From positions 874,382 through 938,381 of the forward strand of contig JAJEAN010000007.1 in NCBI GenBank assembly GCA_022822725.1: a stretch of DNA of 64,000 nt, written 5' to 3'. Below the pieces are notes generated by a model. That model made no database searches. It was not told the origin of the DNA and saw only the letters and a list, made by a program, of their open reading frames with translations. A program made the translations under genes and the position numbers. The stretch comes from Candidatus Latescibacterota bacterium (GTDB lineage Bacteria; JAAXHH01). Shown here piece by piece: positions 26,953 to 35,895 of the stretch (the first letter of the stretch is position 1; each line of letters opens with the position of its first letter).

Positions 26953-28362
26953 TTAACCCGGCTCCCCGCAATACGCCTCATCCCCCACCTCCTCCTGCAA
27001 CCTTTTCAACTCCGCCTTCAACTCTTCGACCACGTCCGCATACTCGGGATCCGCATACACGCTGTTAAGTTCGCAGGGGTCCTTCTCCAGGTCGAAGAGC
27101 TCCCATTCCGGCTGCGTCTTCGGGCCGATCGCGCCTTCCTGGCCAAGCGGGTCGCCGTAATAGTAGATCAGCTTGTACCTCAGGGTCCGGACGCCGTAGT
27201 GGGCGCAGACGTTGTGGTGCGCGCCGTGCATCCAGTACCGGTAGTACATGGACGTCTGCCAGTCGGCCGGGGTCTCGCCGCCCAGCAGGGGCCGAAACGA
27301 ACGTCCCTGGAACGAAGAAGGAATGTCCACGCTCGCGCAGTCAAGGAAGGTGGCCGGGAAGTCGACGTTCAGGATCATGTCGCCGTTCACGGTACCCGGC
27401 GCCACTTCCCTCGGGTAACGGATAAGGAAGGGCATGCGCAGGGACTCTTCGTACATGAAGCGCTTGTCGTACCACCCGTGATCGCCAAGGAAGAACCCCT
27501 GGTCGGACGTGTAGATCACGATCGTGTCCTCCGCGATGCCATCCTCTTCTATGTAATCCAGCAAACGGCCCACGTTGTCATCGATCGAGGCGATGCACCG
27601 CAGGTAGTCCTTGATGTACCGCTGGTACTTCCAGCTCTTTTCCTCGGCCGGCGTCAGGCCTTCCGGCACGGTCACCTTCAGATCCTCGGCGTTGAGATCG
27701 CGCTCGACCCGCATCCGGGCGGCCGCGGCGGCCTGGGCGCGGTTCGAATAGTCGTCGTTGAAGGTCTCCGGCTCCGGGATGTCCTCGTCTTCGTACATGT
27801 CGGCGTGCTTGTCGTCTGGCTCCCAGGACCGGTGCGGCGCCTTGTGATGCACCATGAGGCAGAACGGGCGGTTCCGGTCGCGGCCTCTGAGCCAGTCCAG
27901 GGAATAGTCCGTGATGAGATCGGTGACGTACCCATTTCGCGTCGTCCGCTCTCCCATCCTGATCATCTCGGGATCGTGGTACAGGCCCTGGCCGGGCAGC
28001 ACGTCCCAGAAGTCGAATCCCGTGGGGTCGTGGATGCCTCCGTGGCCGAGATGCCACTTGCCAATCACCGCCGTCTGGTACCCATGTTCCTGCAGTACCT
28101 TGGGATAGTTCAGCAACCGGCCGTCCAGGTGGGTGGACAGGGTGGTGACGCCGTTTACGTGGTTGTACGTGCCCGTCAGGATGGCCGCCCGGCTGGGCGT
28201 GCAGATGGAATTGGTGCAGAAGCAGTTGTCGAACCGCATGCCTTCTGACGCGATACGATCGATGTGAGGAGTCTGGTTTATCCGACTGCCATAGGCGCCG
28301 ATGGCGTGGGCCGCGTGGTCGTCGGACATGATGAACAGGATGTTCGGACGTGATTGGGACAT
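26953..28362 (-). CDS. type I sulfatase
   Basis: 469-residue arylsulfatase-family enzyme. The sulfatase signature is C54-T-P-S-R58, in which the cysteine becomes formylglycine. Metal-binding acidic residues are visible at the start (MSDDHA, D14/D15). No signal peptide is seen, so it acts in the cytoplasm or is exported by another route. Such sulfatases desulfate glycans or small organosulfates, and their abundance suits a marine heterotroph. The activating enzyme FGE is not encoded in this window. It is followed downstream by the DISARM-like operon on the same strand, but base composition changes sharply between them. Confidence 0.9.
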   Translation of the reverse strand: MSQSRPNILFIMSDDHAAHAIGAYGSRINQTPHIDRIASEGMRFDNCFCTNSICTPSRAAILTGTYNHVNGVTTLSTHLDGRLLNYPKVLQEHGYQTAVIGKWHLGHGGIHDPTGFDFWDVLPGQGLYHDPEMIRMGERTTRNGYVTDLITDYSLDWLRGRDRNRPFCLMVHHKAPHRSWEPDDKHADMYEDEDIPEPETFNDDYSNRAQAAAAARMRVERDLNAEDLKVTVPEGLTPAEEKSWKYQRYIKDYLRCIASIDDNVGRLLDYIEEDGIAEDTIVIYTSDQGFFLGDHGWYDKRFMYEESLRMPFLIRYPREVAPGTVNGDMILNVDFPATFLDCASVDIPSSFQGRSFRPLLGGETPADWQTSMYYRYWMHGAHHNVCAHYGVRTLRYKLIYYYGDPLGQEGAIGPKTQPEWELFDLEKDPCELNSVYADPEYADVVEELKAELKRLQEEVGDEAYCGEPG

Positions 28363-28418
28363 GGTACCTTTCCGTTTATTGAGAGACTGTCATGTTAGCC
28401 AGCACGTTTTTATTGGAC

Positions 28419-29378
28419 TCAACCGGCCAGCACGCCCGTGAGCGTCGAAGCGGCGATGTTCGCGCCGCAAATGACGATGGCCACGGTACGTCCCCGGAAT
28501 TCACTTTTCTGTTTAAGCAGGCTGGCCACGGCAACGCCCGCGGCGCCTTCGACGATCTTGTGATGCGCCTGGACCATGATCCGAATGGCCTCGCCGATTT
28601 CCTCCTCCGAGACCAGGATGTAATCGTCGACCAGGTCGCGGCAGATCGGAAAGGTGATCGATCCCGGCTCCACGTCGCCCGCCGAACCGTCGGATAGCGT
28701 TTCGCCATGTTCGGTGCTTACGATCCGCCCTGCACGCACGCAGTGGTACATGGCCGCCGACTGTTCGGGCTGGCAGCCGATGATCCGCGTGCCGGGCATG
28801 TGCGCTTTCAGGTAAACGGCAATCCCGCCGATCAGGCCCCCGCCACCGACAGTAACGAATACATCATCGATAGAAGGCATCTGGCGCGACAGTTCGATGC
28901 CAATGGTGCCCTGGCCGCCGATGATCTGAGGATCGTTGTAAGGCGAAATCCATATCCTGTCCAGGTGGGCGGCCTGCTGCCTGGCGTGCAATTCCGTTTC
29001 GAGCGGGTTGCCGTCGTGGAATACCAGGTCCACGGGATACTGTTTGATCGCTTCAATCTTGGAGGGATCGACGGCGTTGGGCAGATAGATCGTCCCCGGA
29101 CAGCCGGTAATCATGCAGGCCCGGGCGACGCCCTGGGCATGATTGCCCGTCGAGGAGGTCACAACGCCCCGGGACAACTCCTCGCCGGTCAGCGACAGCA
29201 CCTTGTTCATGGCTCCCCGCACCTTGAAGGAATTGGTGTGCTGCTCGCTTTCCATCTTCAGGTAGACATCCGCCCCGGTTTCGGCCGAAAGCGCCATGGA
29301 GTGGATCAGGGGCGTTTCCAGGACATGGGACCTGATGCGTTCTTCCGCGCTAAGTATTTCGGGGAGTAGGGGATGCAT
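28419..29378 (-). CDS. PLP-dependent threonine/serine dehydratase
   Basis: 319-residue fold-type II PLP enzyme. The PLP lysine is K52 in the family motif NSFKVRGA, and a glycine loop (VGGGGLIGG) near 180 holds the cofactor phosphate. It deaminates threonine or serine to the 2-oxoacid. There is no C-terminal ACT domain, so it resembles the short catabolic TdcB or ectoine-utilisation EutB type rather than feedback-controlled IlvA. It lies between a SnoaL-like protein and a sulfatase, all leftward, so co-transcription is possible. Confidence 0.85.
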   Translation of the reverse strand: MHPLLPEILSAEERIRSHVLETPLIHSMALSAETGADVYLKMESEQHTNSFKVRGAMNKVLSLTGEELSRGVVTSSTGNHAQGVARACMITGCPGTIYLPNAVDPSKIEAIKQYPVDLVFHDGNPLETELHARQQAAHLDRIWISPYNDPQIIGGQGTIGIELSRQMPSIDDVFVTVGGGGLIGGIAVYLKAHMPGTRIIGCQPEQSAAMYHCVRAGRIVSTEHGETLSDGSAGDVEPGSITFPICRDLVDDYILVSEEEIGEAIRIMVQAHHKIVEGAAGVAVASLLKQKSEFRGRTVAIVICGANIAASTLTGVLAG

Positions 29379-29399
29379 GGATGGGCGGTTGCCGGTTCA

Positions 29400-29768
29400 T
29401 CAACCCGGCTGCGCGACTTCGACCTCGACGTGGCGGATCAGTCCTTCCTCCGTGAAGGTGATCGTTTCGAGCCCCCGGCGCTCCACGGGCTGCCCCGTTT
29501 CGGCGTTGATGGCCCGCATCGTGAATTCGAAGGAGGCCGTGTCGTCGGAATCCGCACGATAGACGTCCACTGTCCAGTGCACGTCGGGGAATGTCGAAAA
29601 GAAGCCGGTCATCATGTCCCGGATCTGGTCCAGGCCCTCGAACAGGCCGAACTGCGACGACCGGTAGGTGGCTTCGGAGTCGAACATGGGAAACACATCG
29701 TCCAGCACGTGACGATTCGACCGCTCGACATACTGCCTTGCAAGATCCGCCGCATTCCGTCGATCCAT
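29400..29768 (-). CDS. SnoaL/NTF2-like domain protein
   Basis: 122-residue single-domain protein of the SnoaL-like (NTF2 fold) superfamily. It opens with an N-terminal helix pair (LARQYVERSN), then the beta-sheet segment FPDVHWTVDVYRAD and the final EEGLIRHVEVEV. Members are small cyclases, isomerases or ligand-binding proteins, and no catalytic residue can be assigned. It starts 21 bases upstream of the dehydratase start region on the same strand. Confidence 0.7.
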   Translation of the reverse strand: MDRRNAADLARQYVERSNRHVLDDVFPMFDSEATYRSSQFGLFEGLDQIRDMMTGFFSTFPDVHWTVDVYRADSDDTASFEFTMRAINAETGQPVERRGLETITFTEEGLIRHVEVEVAQPG

Positions 29769-29879
29769 GCCATGCTCCCCAAGGTGAAGCGTTCACCGAT
29801 TTCCGTTGGTTACGCGAAAAATGTGTCATTCGCTTGCATGCCGTGTCAAGTCGGAAAACCGCACGAGCGGCGGCCGTGG

Positions 29880-30013
29880 AGGATGACCGGGCGGACACGT
29901 GCCGCGGGGTTGAGGATGACCGGGCGGACACGTGCCGCGGCTCTGGAGGATGGCCGGGCGGACACGTGCCGCGGGGTTGATGATGGCTGGGCGGACACGT
30001 GCCGCGGGGTTGA
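29880..30013. repeat. four-copy 33/34-bp tandem repeat
   Basis: The core GCGGACACGTGCCGCGG recurs at 29891, 29924, 29958 and 29991, so the unit is 33-34 bases. Copies are contiguous, with GGTTGA or CTCTGG between cores. The core holds the palindrome CACGTG. The lack of unique spacers rules out CRISPR. Confidence 0.85.
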
Positions 30014-30109
30014 CGCGGTAAGTATATTCCCGGAACATCCACCGCAGCGCTTAGGCTGCCGGTGACTCGGTGGGTGCGGTGGCGTCAAGCACGCAGAACG
30101 TCTCCGATT

Positions 30110-30205
30110 TCCAGCAGTCCGACGCCAACTTCCATCAGACCAACGCTAACAGACCTCAGTCCGACGCCGTTTATCATCAGACCGACGCCAACTTTCATCA
30201 AACGA
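30110..30205 (+). repeat. imperfect repeats of a CAGTCCGACGCC-type unit
   Basis: Variants of (CAG)(T/A)CCGACGCCAACTT(T)CATCAG recur four times just upstream of the PLP enzyme. If translated in its frame they would give a Gln/Asp/Asn/His-rich leader (QSDANFHQT). Confidence 0.7.
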
Positions 30206-30216
30206 CGGGTCCAATC

Positions 30217-31353
30217 ATGCGCACCGACGACTTGCTCAACGAGGTGGAAACACCCGCTGTATTACTCGATGAGACCAAATTGATGGGCAATCTGGGCGCC
30301 ATGCAGGACCTGGCGGACCGCCGCGGCGTCGCGCTGCGTCCTCACATCAAGACCCACAAGTCCCTGGAGATCGGCCGAAGACAGGTCGATATGGGCGCAT
30401 CGGGCGTCACCGTCGCCACGGTGGACGAGGCCCAGGTATTCATCAAGGGCGGGTTCGAATCGATCACCGTCGCCCGGCCGGTGATATCTCCGTCGAAGTG
30501 GAGCCGCCTGCTGAACGCGGCGATGGCTCGAGGCGCCGACGTGCGCGTGGTAGTCGACTCGAAGGAAGGCATCCAGGTGGCTGGCGAGCGGGCTGCGGCC
30601 CATGGACTGACCGTGGGACTGTTTCTCAAAATCGACGTGGGGCTGCACCGGTGCGGCCTGCTGCCTGACGACCCACGCATCGGGGAACTGGCCGGCATGA
30701 TCCACGGTCACGCCAACCTGGCATTCAGGGGCATCCTGTCCCACGCCGGTCACGTGTACGGTTCGAAATGCAGGGCAGAGGCCGCCGAAGTCGCTGACGG
30801 TGAGCGGCGCACCATGATCGCGGTGCGAGACGCCTTGCAGTCGGACGGCCTTCCGGTCCGAGAGGTCTCCGTGGGCGCCACGCCGGCCGTCCTCGCCGCG
30901 GAGCGATTCGACGGAATAACGGAAATCAGGCCTGGGAACTACGTGTTTCTCGACCTGCTCCCGGTCCGCGTGGGTGTAGCCCGGGTGGCCGATGTCGCCC
31001 TGACCGTGCTGGCCACGGTGATCAGCAGGAACGAACGCTATTACGTGACCGACGCCGGGTCGAAGACGCTGACTTCGGATACAGGCGTCCACGGCATGAC
31101 GGGGGACCAGGGTTTCGGCCTGGCCTACCCGGCATCGGGATTCCTGGAAAACGACGGCGAGATGATCGTGGAAAAGGTCTCGGAGGAGCACGGCATGGTC
31201 GGCCGAAACGGGCTCGACCTGGCCATCGGGTCGAAGATCCGCGTGGTGCCGGTACACAGCTGTCCCGTGGCGAACCTGGCGCGGTCGTACGTCGTCCTGA
31301 CGCCGGACGGACTCGAGACCTGGCCGGTGGATGCGGCAGGCGGATCAAGGTAG
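30217..31353 (+). CDS. D-threonine aldolase-family PLP enzyme
   Basis: 378-residue fold-type III (alanine-racemase-like) PLP enzyme of the D-threonine aldolase/D-serine dehydratase family. The PLP lysine is K45 in the diagnostic LRPHIKTHKS. The C-terminal domain carries metal-ligand candidates in the HSCPVAN segment. It would cleave D-3-hydroxy-amino acids to glycine plus aldehyde, or dehydrate D-serine. I prefer ATG 30217. The same frame is open back to 30070 through the QSDANFHQT repeats, so a repeat-coded N-terminal extension cannot be excluded. No strong Shine-Dalgarno decides between them. Confidence 0.8.
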   Translation: MRTDDLLNEVETPAVLLDETKLMGNLGAMQDLADRRGVALRPHIKTHKSLEIGRRQVDMGASGVTVATVDEAQVFIKGGFESITVARPVISPSKWSRLLNAAMARGADVRVVVDSKEGIQVAGERAAAHGLTVGLFLKIDVGLHRCGLLPDDPRIGELAGMIHGHANLAFRGILSHAGHVYGSKCRAEAAEVADGERRTMIAVRDALQSDGLPVREVSVGATPAVLAAERFDGITEIRPGNYVFLDLLPVRVGVARVADVALTVLATVISRNERYYVTDAGSKTLTSDTGVHGMTGDQGFGLAYPASGFLENDGEMIVEKVSEEHGMVGRNGLDLAIGSKIRVVPVHSCPVANLARSYVVLTPDGLETWPVDAAGGSR

Positions 31354-34300
31354 CAGATGCCGCACAAAGTTTGAAATGGACTGCGGCGACAGCCTGCAGA
31401 GGAGGCGTTGCATTCGGTTGCCTTTGCCGGCGGGTTTCATCTCGTCCAGGAACCGGGAGGGATGCTTTCTCTGCGTCGTGATACACAGTCTTTCCTCGGC
31501 CCGCGTCAGGGCGACGTAGAATACGCGCCGTTCCTCCTCGACATCCGCATCTGATCCGGTCATCCGACGATGGGGCAGGATGTCCTCCACCACGTGGAAG
31601 AGGATGACGCCTTTGTATTCGTCCCCCTTGCTCCGGTGAATCGTGGTTACGGTAATGCGATCACCGTCGGGCGGTGCTTCTTCCCGCATTCCTGCCGATT
31701 GCGCATCACTTTCCGATCGCACATCACTCCCCGATTGCGCATCACTTCCCGGTTGCACATCACTTCCCGAATGCGCCCGGGACGCACCGGGATGAACGCG
31801 GTCCAACTGGTCCGCGGCGGTTTCGGAGGCTATGGCCCCCAGGTACGTGTCCACGAATGCGCGCTTGCAGACATGCTGGGCCGCTGTCTGGCGGATCGAA
31901 TCAATCGATTCCATATCCGATGCGGCCATGCGTTGCCGGCTGTTCTCCTCCTGCCTCTTGTAGTATGCACCCAGTCCCGTTCGGTCCAGTATTTCATTCA
32001 GGAATTCAACAGGAGATCCGTCCGGAGACGTATAGTCACCGCGCAGGATTTCGATACCTCTCCGATATGTTTCCATGAGCGCGACCACCTCATTCTTCAG
32101 CCCGGACGTTCGCTCGAAAAACCGGTGGCCGAGTGCCGCCGCTTCGCGCAATTGGTCATTGGAGAGTTGCCGGGAAGGAAAGGAAAGGCTGAGGGCGTAG
32201 GAAAGGGGATCGGCCCGCTCACCACGGACGATGACGTCCAAATACGCGCCCAGGGTCCGTCCCGCGTGGGACTGGAACAGTGCGCCTGCGTCCAACGGGT
32301 CGAAGGGCAGGTCCGCTTCCTTGAGTGCGGACTGCAGCGGCGCCGCGATCGACTGGACCCGGACCAGGACAGCCATGTCCCCGTATTTGTACCCCAGCTT
32401 TCTCCACCGGTGTATCGTGCGTACCACGGCATCCGTTTCCGCTTCCAGGGAAGGGCAAGCGATGACTCCGATGGTGTCCCTGCCCGATCCGACCTCGGTC
32501 TGAACGGGTCGGATGGGTTTTTCGAATCGGTTAGCGTTGTGGGAAATGACGCTGGCGGAACAGGTTACGATGTCAGGCCTGCACCGGTAATTCGCGCCCA
32601 GGGTGTGGATCGCCGCGCCCGGATACCACCGCTGAAACGATCGGATGTTCTCGGGGTCCGCCCCGGTGAAGGTGTTGATCATCTGGTCGTCATCGCCCAC
32701 CGCGAAGAGGTTGTTCAGGGGCAGGGAGAGCAGTCTGAGCATCAGGAACTGCACGGGGGTAAGGTCCTGGACCTCGTCCACGAGGACCGAATCGAAGCGG
32801 TGCTGGTAGACCGAACGCGCAGTGGGATGCTCCAGGAGGATTTCCACGGCGCGGAACAACTGCTCGTCGAAGGTCATCAGGGCTTTCGCGTTCAACCGGC
32901 GATCCACTTCCTCGTGGATTCTGCGCGCTTGTTGCCCATCGAAGCCTTCGATCTCGACGTCAGGGGCGTCTCCGCCGATGGGCATCAATGTTCGCCTGTA
33001 CCTTGAAGCCGCTTCCTCGTATGCGACGACGAGATGCTCGGGGAAGGGATAGGGCAAGGCGGCGGCTTGCTGCTCGAAATCCGCCTTCAGCACCTTCCGG
33101 AACAGATCGGTCATCCCTCCCGGCAGCGTCCGATCGGTAACGACGCCGTAGCCCGCGTAGGGGCTGCCCGGCGCCTGCCTGCAGATCTCGTATCCCAGGC
33201 TGTGCAACGTGCGGATATGGACGCCTGGCAGTCCGGCGTCGCCGTGTATACGCTCGGACATCACTTCGCTCGCCGCCTTGTTGAAAACCACGCACAGAAT
33301 CCGGCCGGGTTCGATCCCTCCCCGAACGGCTTCCACCACCCGGCGCGTCAACACCCGTGTCTTGCCCGAACCCGCCGGGGCGAGAGTGAGTACCACGCCG
33401 GCCCGGGGGTTCAGGCACCTGGCCTGCTCGCCGGCCAGGCTCGGATTTGGTTCCGGCATTCGGATTGACGGCTCGTTTTCGAGGCCGGTCCCATTTCCAC
33501 GGCCATACCCTCGTTTGAAGTCAGTCAGTGTCGAACGGACCTTTTCGACACAGGCCTCGCGATCGTACACGACTTCACACCCGCTGAACCGGACGACTTT
33601 TCGAATGCCGTGTTTTTCACTCAGAACCCTATCCAACCGGATCCGGTCGTCACGGACAAACTCCCTGTCGTCGATCTCCACCGCGACAGCGCTGTCATGC
33701 CGGTCGCCATCACGCTGGTCGTCATCATACTGATCGTCATCATACTGGTCGTCATCATGCCGGTCGCCATCATTCGGTTCGCCGACCAACGCGTCGACGC
33801 AGGCCGGTCCCAGTGGCACTTGAAGCCGATGAGGCAGGCCTGCCCGGATAAGCCCTTCTCGCATCATGACTTCCACGGGGGTCAGCCAGGGCTTCCTCGA
33901 CGCATACAGCGCCTCGGTACTGGGAAACACGACGCATGTGAAACCCAGGAGAGACCGCAGTTGTTCTTTCATGAGAGGTAACATCGCCGCTTCGATCTCT
34001 TCTTTGTCCGGTATCGGGACCGGACCGGAGTCCAGGTCTTTCTCGTTCCATGAGGTGAACAGGTACAGGGGGATGTACCGCCTGTACGCCGGAAGCACGA
34101 TGCGATTCACCAGGCTGTTCAGGTGTGGCGTGCACCGTGACGTCAACTTCAGCACAAGGCGATCGGGTTCGCCCGGGATGTCCCGTCCAGCATCCGGATC
34201 GACCAGAATGGATGTACCCGGCCGGGACTCGATCTCTGGTATTGAGAACGTGTCGGAACACCGGAAAACGGCCAGTCCACGGCCCTTGCGTTCCCACCTG

Positions 34301-34476
34301 GTCACTTCGTCCGGTGAGAATGGGGCCGGACTAGCTGCGAAGAGCCGTTCCGACGAATGAAAGGCGTCCGCTGGTTGCATGGCGTCCGGGGGTTGCATGG
34401 CGTCCGGGGGTTGCGTGGCGTCCGGGGATTGTAAGGCGTCCGGGGGTTGTAAGGCATCCGCTGAATGTTTGGCCAT
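31345..34476 (-). CDS. DUF559-type nuclease fused to UvrD/Rep helicase
   Basis: 1043-residue superfamily 1 helicase with an extra N-terminal module. About residues 200-310 match a DUF559/Vsr-like PD-(D/E)XK nuclease: D228 (ACVDALV), E267-x-D269 (AVEIDDREF), then RxxRDRVL and VVRFSGCEVV. The helicase has Walker A APAGSGKT (366-373), Walker B VDEVQD, GDDDQMINTFTGAD and the C-terminal HRSKGDEYKGV and VALTRAEERL. Three repeat-coded low-complexity inserts occur: PPDAMQ-type at 10-38, Asp-rich at about 236-261 inside the nuclease, and SGSDAQ-type near 900. It overlaps the convergent PLP gene by nine bases. Likely DNA repair or defence. Confidence 0.8.
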   Translation of the reverse strand: MAKHSADALQPPDALQSPDATQPPDAMQPPDAMQPADAFHSSERLFAASPAPFSPDEVTRWERKGRGLAVFRCSDTFSIPEIESRPGTSILVDPDAGRDIPGEPDRLVLKLTSRCTPHLNSLVNRIVLPAYRRYIPLYLFTSWNEKDLDSGPVPIPDKEEIEAAMLPLMKEQLRSLLGFTCVVFPSTEALYASRKPWLTPVEVMMREGLIRAGLPHRLQVPLGPACVDALVGEPNDGDRHDDDQYDDDQYDDDQRDGDRHDSAVAVEIDDREFVRDDRIRLDRVLSEKHGIRKVVRFSGCEVVYDREACVEKVRSTLTDFKRGYGRGNGTGLENEPSIRMPEPNPSLAGEQARCLNPRAGVVLTLAPAGSGKTRVLTRRVVEAVRGGIEPGRILCVVFNKAASEVMSERIHGDAGLPGVHIRTLHSLGYEICRQAPGSPYAGYGVVTDRTLPGGMTDLFRKVLKADFEQQAAALPYPFPEHLVVAYEEAASRYRRTLMPIGGDAPDVEIEGFDGQQARRIHEEVDRRLNAKALMTFDEQLFRAVEILLEHPTARSVYQHRFDSVLVDEVQDLTPVQFLMLRLLSLPLNNLFAVGDDDQMINTFTGADPENIRSFQRWYPGAAIHTLGANYRCRPDIVTCSASVISHNANRFEKPIRPVQTEVGSGRDTIGVIACPSLEAETDAVVRTIHRWRKLGYKYGDMAVLVRVQSIAAPLQSALKEADLPFDPLDAGALFQSHAGRTLGAYLDVIVRGERADPLSYALSLSFPSRQLSNDQLREAAALGHRFFERTSGLKNEVVALMETYRRGIEILRGDYTSPDGSPVEFLNEILDRTGLGAYYKRQEENSRQRMAASDMESIDSIRQTAAQHVCKRAFVDTYLGAIASETAADQLDRVHPGASRAHSGSDVQPGSDAQSGSDVRSESDAQSAGMREEAPPDGDRITVTTIHRSKGDEYKGVILFHVVEDILPHRRMTGSDADVEEERRVFYVALTRAEERLCITTQRKHPSRFLDEMKPAGKGNRMQRLLCRLSPQSISNFVRHLLP
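31700..31775 (-). repeat. in-frame 18-bp repeats in the helicase gene (SGSDAQ units)
   Basis: Four to five imperfect copies of a unit like TGCGCATCACTTCCCGAT. They encode Ser/Asp/Gln-rich repeats near the helicase C-terminus, just before a conserved motif. Confidence 0.75.
33694..33780 (-). repeat. in-frame 15-bp repeats in the nuclease domain (Asp-rich insert)
   Basis: Units such as GTCATCATACTGATC and GTCATCATACTGGTC at 33721-33735, 33736-33750 and 33751-33765, with degenerate copies on both sides. They encode a DDDQY-type insert between the two acidic motifs of the DUF559 domain. Confidence 0.85.
34364..34465 (-). repeat. in-frame 18-bp repeats at the helicase N-terminus (PPDAMQ units)
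   Basis: About five copies of GCGTCCGGGGGTTGCATG and variants. They encode a Pro/Asp/Ala/Met/Gln repeat directly after the start codon. Confidence 0.85.
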
Positions 34477-34620
34477 GTGATGGGTTTCTCCCGCCGAAGG
34501 CGCATCATCGTATTCCGTTCCGCAGGCGCCTGGATATCCTTCCTGGTATCCTGAAACAGATCAGTCGGCGCTGATGAACCAGCTCTCGAATCCATGAATC
34601 GCTTCCGTCCCGACATTTCA

Positions 34621-34649
34621 TTGATCGAGTCAGTCCTGTCGTGTATTAT
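34621..34649 (+). promoter_or_regulatory. possible promoter for galM
   Basis: TTGATC (34621-34626), a 17-base spacer and TATTAT (34644-34649). The spacing is ideal, but the implied transcript would have a leader of only about 15 bases with the Shine-Dalgarno at its very 5' end. Treat as tentative. Confidence 0.4.
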
Positions 34650-34670
34650 CGGAATGAGGAGGCCAGTGCG

Positions 34671-35807
34671 ATGGGTGCGGTAGAAGAGACTACCTGGGGA
34701 ACATACCGGTCCCGGCCCGTTTTTCTATATACGTTGAACGGGGCGAGTGGCGCGGCCGCGCATGTGACGAATTACGGCGCGATTCTGCAGTCCCTGGAGA
34801 TCCCGGACGCGGCAGGGCGTCTCGTGGACGTGGTACTTGGGTTCGATACGCTTGACGAATACCTGGGCGGTCATCCGTTCTTCGGCGCCACGGTCGGCCG
34901 TTGCGCCAACCGTATCGCCGGTGGAAGGTTCACGCTGGAAGGAAGGGACTACCCGCTGGCGATCAACGACGGAGCCGGTCCCAACCACATCCACGGGGGG
35001 CCGGACGGATTCGACAAACAGGTCTGGGAAACGGTGGACTTCGGTCAGCGAGAAGAAGGCCCCTTCGTCGCAATGACCTACACGAGCGTGGACGGGGAGG
35101 AAGGATATCCCGGCACGGTGGAAACGACAGTTACCTATAACCTGACCGGGGACGACGAACTACGGATTTCGATGGAGGCGCGGACTGACCGGTCCACTTT
35201 GGTGAACCTGACCAATCATTCCTACTGGAACCTGAACGGGCACCAGTCCGGTCCGGTGCTGGACCACGAGGTTACGCTGCTTGCCGACGCCTACACGCCC
35301 GTCGACCGCCATCTCATTCCCACGGGCGAAATCCGGCCGGTCGCCGGGACGCCCTTCGACTTCTCGGAACCGAAAACCATCGGCGAGGAGATGGACGCGA
35401 TTGCTTCGCAGGAGCCGCAGGAGCCGCTGGAGCCGCTGGAGCCGCTGGAGCCGGAAGGTGGCGGAGGCCCCGGGGGTTACGACCACAACTTCGTCCTGCG
35501 CGGCGCGGTGGGGCGGGTAAGGCCGGCCGCCCGGGTGGCTTCCCGCCGCTCCGGTCTCGTGATGGCCGTCCGGACCGATCAACCGGGCGTACAGTTCTAC
35601 ACGGGCAACAACCTGACCGATGCCCTCACCGGCAAGCACGGCGCCGTGTACGGCAGGCACCACGGTTTCTGCCTGGAGACGCAGTCTTTTCCGGATGCGG
35701 TGAACCGACAGGGATCGCCGGGATGGCCTTCGGTCATCCTTCAACCGGATGACGAATACCGCCACGAGGTGTGCTACGCATTTACGTCCGTGGCACCGGA
35801 CCGTTGA
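34671..35807 (+). CDS. galM: aldose 1-epimerase (mutarotase)
   Basis: 378-residue galactose-mutarotase family enzyme that interconverts alpha and beta anomers of aldoses. Visible motifs are GRCANRIAGGRF, NHSYWNLNG (catalytic His), GYDHNFVL and FCLETQSFPDAVN (catalytic Glu). The ATG at 34671 has GAGGAGG nine bases upstream; an earlier start at 34641 lacks one. Just before GYDHNFVL, residues about 246-267 are a low-complexity insert (QEPLEPLEPLEPEGGGG) coded by a 9-bp repeat, in what is normally a surface loop. The enzyme should still fold. Confidence 0.9.
   Translation: MGAVEETTWGTYRSRPVFLYTLNGASGAAAHVTNYGAILQSLEIPDAAGRLVDVVLGFDTLDEYLGGHPFFGATVGRCANRIAGGRFTLEGRDYPLAINDGAGPNHIHGGPDGFDKQVWETVDFGQREEGPFVAMTYTSVDGEEGYPGTVETTVTYNLTGDDELRISMEARTDRSTLVNLTNHSYWNLNGHQSGPVLDHEVTLLADAYTPVDRHLIPTGEIRPVAGTPFDFSEPKTIGEEMDAIASQEPQEPLEPLEPLEPEGGGGPGGYDHNFVLRGAVGRVRPAARVASRRSGLVMAVRTDQPGVQFYTGNNLTDALTGKHGAVYGRHHGFCLETQSFPDAVNRQGSPGWPSVILQPDDEYRHEVCYAFTSVAPDR
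35412..35453 (+). repeat. in-frame 9-bp repeat in galM
   Basis: GAGCCGCTG units at 35412, 35421, 35430, 35439 and a partial at 35448 encode a Glu-Pro-Leu run. The length is a multiple of three, so copy-number change keeps the frame. Confidence 0.9.
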
Positions 35808-35895
35808 CCGGGCTACCGACCTGGTGGCGCATTGCCGCGCCCGGTCCGGCAGCTCGATGGGCCCTGACCCCATCGGTCGGCCTGCCGCACCGCGC

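Larger units (their letters stand above)
29769..30216. other. repeat-rich non-coding region
   Basis: About 450 bases between divergent genes. It contains a GC-rich tandem array (about 29880-30013) and a second array of related 20-30-base units (about 30110-30205). Open frames here are low-complexity and read through on both strands, so I treat the region as non-coding. No clear promoter is visible. Confidence 0.6.

Noticed and set aside
29880-30013. CRISPR-like array
   Set aside because: The 33/34-base units are contiguous, with no variable spacers and no cas genes in the window.
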